Of a DNA stretch of 64,000 bases, positions 60,158-64,000 are shown in pieces. Source of the stretch: Ulva prolifera (taxonomy: Eukaryota; Chlorophyta; Ulvophyceae; Ulvales; Ulvaceae). A program made the position numbers and the translations under genes. The stretch is taken from positions 5,008,522 to 5,072,521 of the forward strand of contig CM041202.1 of assembly GCA_023078555.1 (NCBI GenBank), written 5' to 3'. The stretch's first letter is position 1. Each line of letters starts with the position of its first letter. Below the pieces are notes generated by a model. The model did not search any database. It was not told the DNA's origin and was given only the letters and a program-made list of their open reading frames with translations.

Positions 60158-62793
60158 ATGGTTGTTGCTGCCTGCGCGGATGCTGATCCCGACGGGACAG
60201 CCCAGACGCTGCACATCAATGGACATGCAGTGTCCAGGTCGGACATTAAGCGCAGTGCGCAATTGAAATTCATATCGAAGCTTGAAGGCGCCACAAACCT
60301 TTCGATAAGCGCAGAAGGATATCATTTGTGGGAACGCTTTTACTCGTCCGTGCCGTGCTCCCCGGCAGACCTGGCAACGGTCATCTCGGTACGCGACATC
60401 TGCTATGCCTCAGCACGCATGCCACATACATGCCACATAATTCCCGTCCATCTGCTGACAATGAGTGTCCCGATGACATGATCCGCGCTCTGTGCCTGTC
60501 ACCCTTCATGGTCAAGAGGCTGCAGGCAGGTCTCTCACGCGTCCATGCGTCAGCACTTGCACGAGGCAGTCTCGGAAGACCTCAGCCACAACAACACGCA
60601 CCAATCCGCTCAGACACCCACCCGGTTGTCTCTGGTGCAGCCCATCACAGCTCATCCGCCCTGGTGCAGCCCAGGACAGCCGAGCACTCTATGCAAGGGC
60701 ATGTGCAGGTTGCAACCTTCCTACAGGACCCAGAATGTGCCGACGAAGCTGCGCGGCACCTCGCAGCAGCCATCCGGTCCATCCTGCGCTCCTCCATCCG
60801 TGCCAGCACAGCACTCAGCCACCTCCCAGCTGTCGACCCTCCAGCGCCCACAGCTCTCCCCTCCCATGCTTCCACCGCCGCCCTCGCCTCGCTCCCCCCC
60901 CTTGAAGCTGCCACAGTCCTTCGCCACCTACACCCCCTCGAAGTCTGCCACCTCCCAGAGCCACACCGCAGCGCCGCCGTCGATGCCTATGCCGCCCCCG
61001 GCACCCCTGTGCACCTCGACGCGCCGCTGCAGTCGCCCCCCTCTCCCATGCCCCCCGGGTGGGAGGACCGATGCCAGAGCGTCCTCTGCTGCCTCCGCCA
61101 CAAGCCTGTCGCGACACTGACACTCCCCCACATCGGCCGTGTATCTGCCGCCTACCTCCGCGACATCGTGCCTGCCGTCTCCACGCTGTCCATGCGCAGC
61201 ACGCACGCCGCGCCCATCCTCTCGTTTCTCCCCACCGCCACATCCCTGACGTGCCTCGAGATCGCGTTCCAGCACGCCCCGCGTGCCAGCCTCCTTGACT
61301 CCCTCCTCGGCCTGTCCAACCTGCGCCGCCTTTCCCTCCGCCTCAGCACCCTGAGTGCGGAGGACAGTGCCCGGGTCACCTCGCTCGCTCGCCTCGCAAG
61401 TGCCGCCGTCGGCGACCCCCTTGCGCCGGGGGCCCCGCCAACTTCCCTGCGCCTGCCAACGGTGTCTCACGCGACCCTGGTTGCCACAGGGCATGCAGAC
61501 ACACCCGCCTCCGCGTGGCCGGCGCAGCTCGCGAGTCTCCTCGACGTTGTGCACCTCCAAACCCTGACGTGCGTCCCGCCGCGCCTGACGTCTGGGCACC
61601 CCCTCCTGCGCCACGGCAGCCGGGCCCCGGCCCGCCTCGCCGCCCTTACCATGACGGACTCCGGCGCTGACGGTGCATCTCCCAGGGTTGCTGGGGCTAC
61701 AGGGTTTGCGGCGGCAGAAGCCGCACTGGCGGCATCCGCCGCCGCCGGCGGCTGGGCGCCGCTGACGCAGCTCGCGCTGCAGCCGATGCAGCGCGCAGCG
61801 GAACTGCTGCAGCACCTGCCCCACCTGCAGGACCTGTCCCTCACGTGCGTGTCGTCGCATCAGGTGCCGATGCTGACCGGGATGCTCCCCGGCCTGCGTG
61901 ACCTTCAGGCTCTCTCTGTCTCAATTGCTCCAGATGACTCAGCAGCTCTGCCTCCACAGAACACGCCCACCAGGGCGGAGCTGTGCGCGCTGCTGTGCGC
62001 GCTGCTGCCCCTGCCGCTGACACGCCTCCGCCTCTCCGGCTCGCCGCCGGCCCAGGAGGTGGTGAGTCAGCTCGGCACCCTGACAGGCCTCCTGCACCTC
62101 GAGTGGGCGCTGGCGCCACAGAGTCTGTGGTGCGAGACGGATGTTGGCAGAGGTGATGGCGCCACGGCGGCTATGTTGCGCAACTGCACGCGTCTCACAG
62201 CGCTCACGCTGCCCGCCTCCCGGCTGCCGCCGCACCCCGCCGGCATGTCTGCAGCGCTAGCGGCGCTGCCACAGCTGCAGCACCTCGAGCTACACATACA
62301 CAGGGGAGCAGGCGACCCCACGCTGCAAGCAGGGGCACCCCCGGCTGAGGAACCATTGGCACTGCCGGGGCTGCGGTGTCTGACGGTGGTCTTTGCCGAC
62401 GCGAGCGACGCGGTGCACCAGCTTGCCACCCTGTGCTGGGACCTGCTGGGCCTGACACGCCTGCACATCAAAGCCCCGGACGAGGCTCCTGCTTCGTGTG
62501 GCCTCCGGACCCTGCGCCGTGCCAGCTTGAGTGCGGACGACGTACCCTCCAGGCACTGTGCCAGCTCACTGTGCTGTAGCGTGGAGCCGCTGCTGCGCCG
62601 CGTGCCTCTACTGCAGGACCTCGTGCTCCCGCCCGGCACGCTCGCGACGGCCGCTGACGTTCATGCGCTCGGGCCGGCGCTGCAGCGGCTGACACGGCTG
62701 GAGCGGCTGGTGGCGTGTGGTCACCCCGGGCTCGTGGCGGACGCGCTGCTGCCACATGTACGCCACCTTCCGCTCGGCTGGGGCGTCTGGTGA
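60158..62793 (+). CDS. Leucine-rich-repeat protein (852 aa)
   Basis: Two exons, 60158-60388 and 60466-62793 (donor GTACGC, acceptor AATGAG), phase 0, stop TGA. Exon 1 (77 codons) has a helical segment and no signal peptide. Exon 2 begins with a Pro/His/Ser-rich region and then carries irregular leucine-rich repeats: LTCLEIAF...LSNLRRLSLRLSTLS, LTQLALQ, LQDLSLTCV, LRDLQALSVSIAP, LTRLRLSG, LTALTLPASRL, LQHLELHIHRG, LRCLTVVFAD, LTRLHIKAP and LQDLVLPPG. Repeats are about 25-60 residues apart, with long insertions. Such proteins bind partners through the concave face; with no kinase, F-box or transmembrane segment seen, the role is open. A single-exon start at 60328 or later is the alternative if exon 1 is spurious. 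GC content is much higher than in the transposon block. Confidence 0.8.
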
Positions 62794-64000
62794 GCCGCGC
62801 CGGGATGAGGCGGCCGGTGCATGACGCCCGTCTGTCATCTGCAGTAGAGCCAGATAGGCTGGTCGGGCCAGTGGGTGGGTTAGCCCCTGGCCACTGACCT
62901 ATCGCGCCCAGACTGCATCAGCAATCCAACAGGCGGAGCGGCCCACGGCGGTCTGGCGCAGTGGGTGTGCACGGCATGATTTCTTCATATTGTCCCAGTC
63001 GTGGTCCCGTTCATGGTGGCGAGAATTGTGCGCTGGAGTGGCGTTTGTATGGATGCCAGTGTAACATAACAGCCCATCAGTGGGGCCATGCAATGCATTG
63101 GACACTTCTTGCCAATGAAATAACATGTGCTTCAACACACATTTTTTAGCCTTGCCTGACGCCACTGCATCACAGCTGCGGCGGGAGCATGCTTCAGCCG
63201 ACAAAGTTCGAGCGCAGCAGAGAGGCAGGTAGAGTTGCAAAAATCCCAAGCGCCTGGACGCAGGCACAAGCTCCATCAGACAGTCAGGGCGGCTAGGCTT
63301 CGATGCAGTTTTCGCCACGGGGGCACGTGGCAGCCAGGCACTTTCCTTCGCAGCAGAGGGTATGAGTACGGCAAGCTACGATACAAGCGTCTCTCACAAA
63401 CCAACTTCCACACACACCCTCACATCCTCACACACGCGCGCACATTGCCCTGTTCCGGTAAGACATGAAGCGACACAACATTGTACAGTACAATACTGTC
63501 CAGCAAAGTCGCAGTCAAGTCAATGTGAAGCGTTTCATGCCCCAGGTCTTGCACGGCAATTTTCAGCCCACACTCGGCATGCCTGAGCGACGCTGATTGA
63601 ACTTCTCACGTGTCAAACACACGACCTGGGCCCCGTGTAAGCGAACAGCGGGTGAGCGGGTTGCAAGCACGCGCCTTCAGCTAGCAGCCCTGAGGGTAGA
63701 GAGGGCGGAGGGCATCCGCAGGCCTCCATGAGTGGGTCATGCGCTGGGGCATGCAGCGTGCATGTAGGTGCACAGCAGCTCAATGCCATGTGAAGCCATG
63801 CAGCGCACACAGGACAGTACCCCGTGGAGAACCTCGGCGCAAACGTGCATTCTTACGATATGCTCACACACGAAACTCATGTCACAGCCGAGAAGCGGCC
63901 GCGCCACCTGCTGCCGCATTTAGAAAGCAACACAGTTGAACACCAGCCAGGGTGCGTCCGGAATGCATGGACAGGGGCATCATCCTCCCCACAAGTTACA
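62794..64000. other. Intergenic, nothing recognised
   Basis: Short frames only; the longest (62899-63318, minus, 139 codons) has no recognisable motif. Confidence 0.3.

Noticed and set aside
60928-61860. 310-codon minus-strand frame opposite the LRR gene
   Set aside because: GC-rich antisense shadow; composition is Arg/Gly/Ala-rich with no motif, while the plus strand shows leucine-rich repeats.
62899-63318. 139-codon minus-strand ORF as a protein gene
   Set aside because: No recognisable pattern and irregular composition; likely chance.

Overview
Nuclear DNA of a eukaryote. Host genes are split by GT-AG introns, many with donors of the GTGYGY/GTACG type and acceptors ending TGCAG, a pattern familiar from chlorophyte green algae. 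A plant-sized Rpn3, a green-lineage-style FIGNL1 and chromodomain Ty3 retroelements fit a green alga; the species cannot be named from the sequence. Recognisable host genes end in TAA (RPN3), TGA (FIGNL1, LRR gene) and TAG (GST, Nudix, W-GLP gene), so the nuclear code appears standard.

Layout. (1) 1-3.8 kb: two minus-strand LTR retroelement fragments with gag-like ORFs. (2) 3.9-7.6 kb: the 26S proteasome lid gene RPN3, minus strand, five exons. (3) 8.4-23.3 kb: repeat-dense block: copia RT remnant, a TRIM element with 289-bp LTRs, a Ty3 RNase H fragment, an 862-bp LTR, a 722-bp (TG)n tract, several inverted-repeat elements, a second nearly identical copy of the gag region at the window start, a LINE-like RT fragment carrying a 60-bp palindrome and a solo LTR with a perfect 5-bp target duplication. 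(4) 24.06-38.5 kb: FIGNL1, minus strand, whose AAA domain is interrupted inside the Walker A motif by an 11-kb intron filled with hAT-like MITEs, a nested MITE, a Ty3 chromovirus fragment, and a decayed hAT transposase. (5) 40.6-64 kb: gene-richer, higher-GC host DNA: a four-exon GST-like gene, a six-exon gene for a 453-aa secreted protein of unknown function, an ankyrin-like exon, a W-GLP repeat protein, a Nudix-fold protein that has lost its catalytic residues and gained a C-terminal membrane anchor, and an 852-aa leucine-rich-repeat protein.

The host genes do not form a pathway; they are unrelated single-copy genes separated by repeats. Most of the novelty lies in how the mobile elements are arranged: several different LTR families share one primer-binding-site sequence, two LTRs are flanked by both a polypurine tract and a primer-binding site, and several retroelement reading frames are broken by single in-frame stop codons. 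Exon models for RPN3, FIGNL1 (AAA part), GST and the secreted protein were built by eye and checked for splice-phase consistency; 5' ends are less certain.
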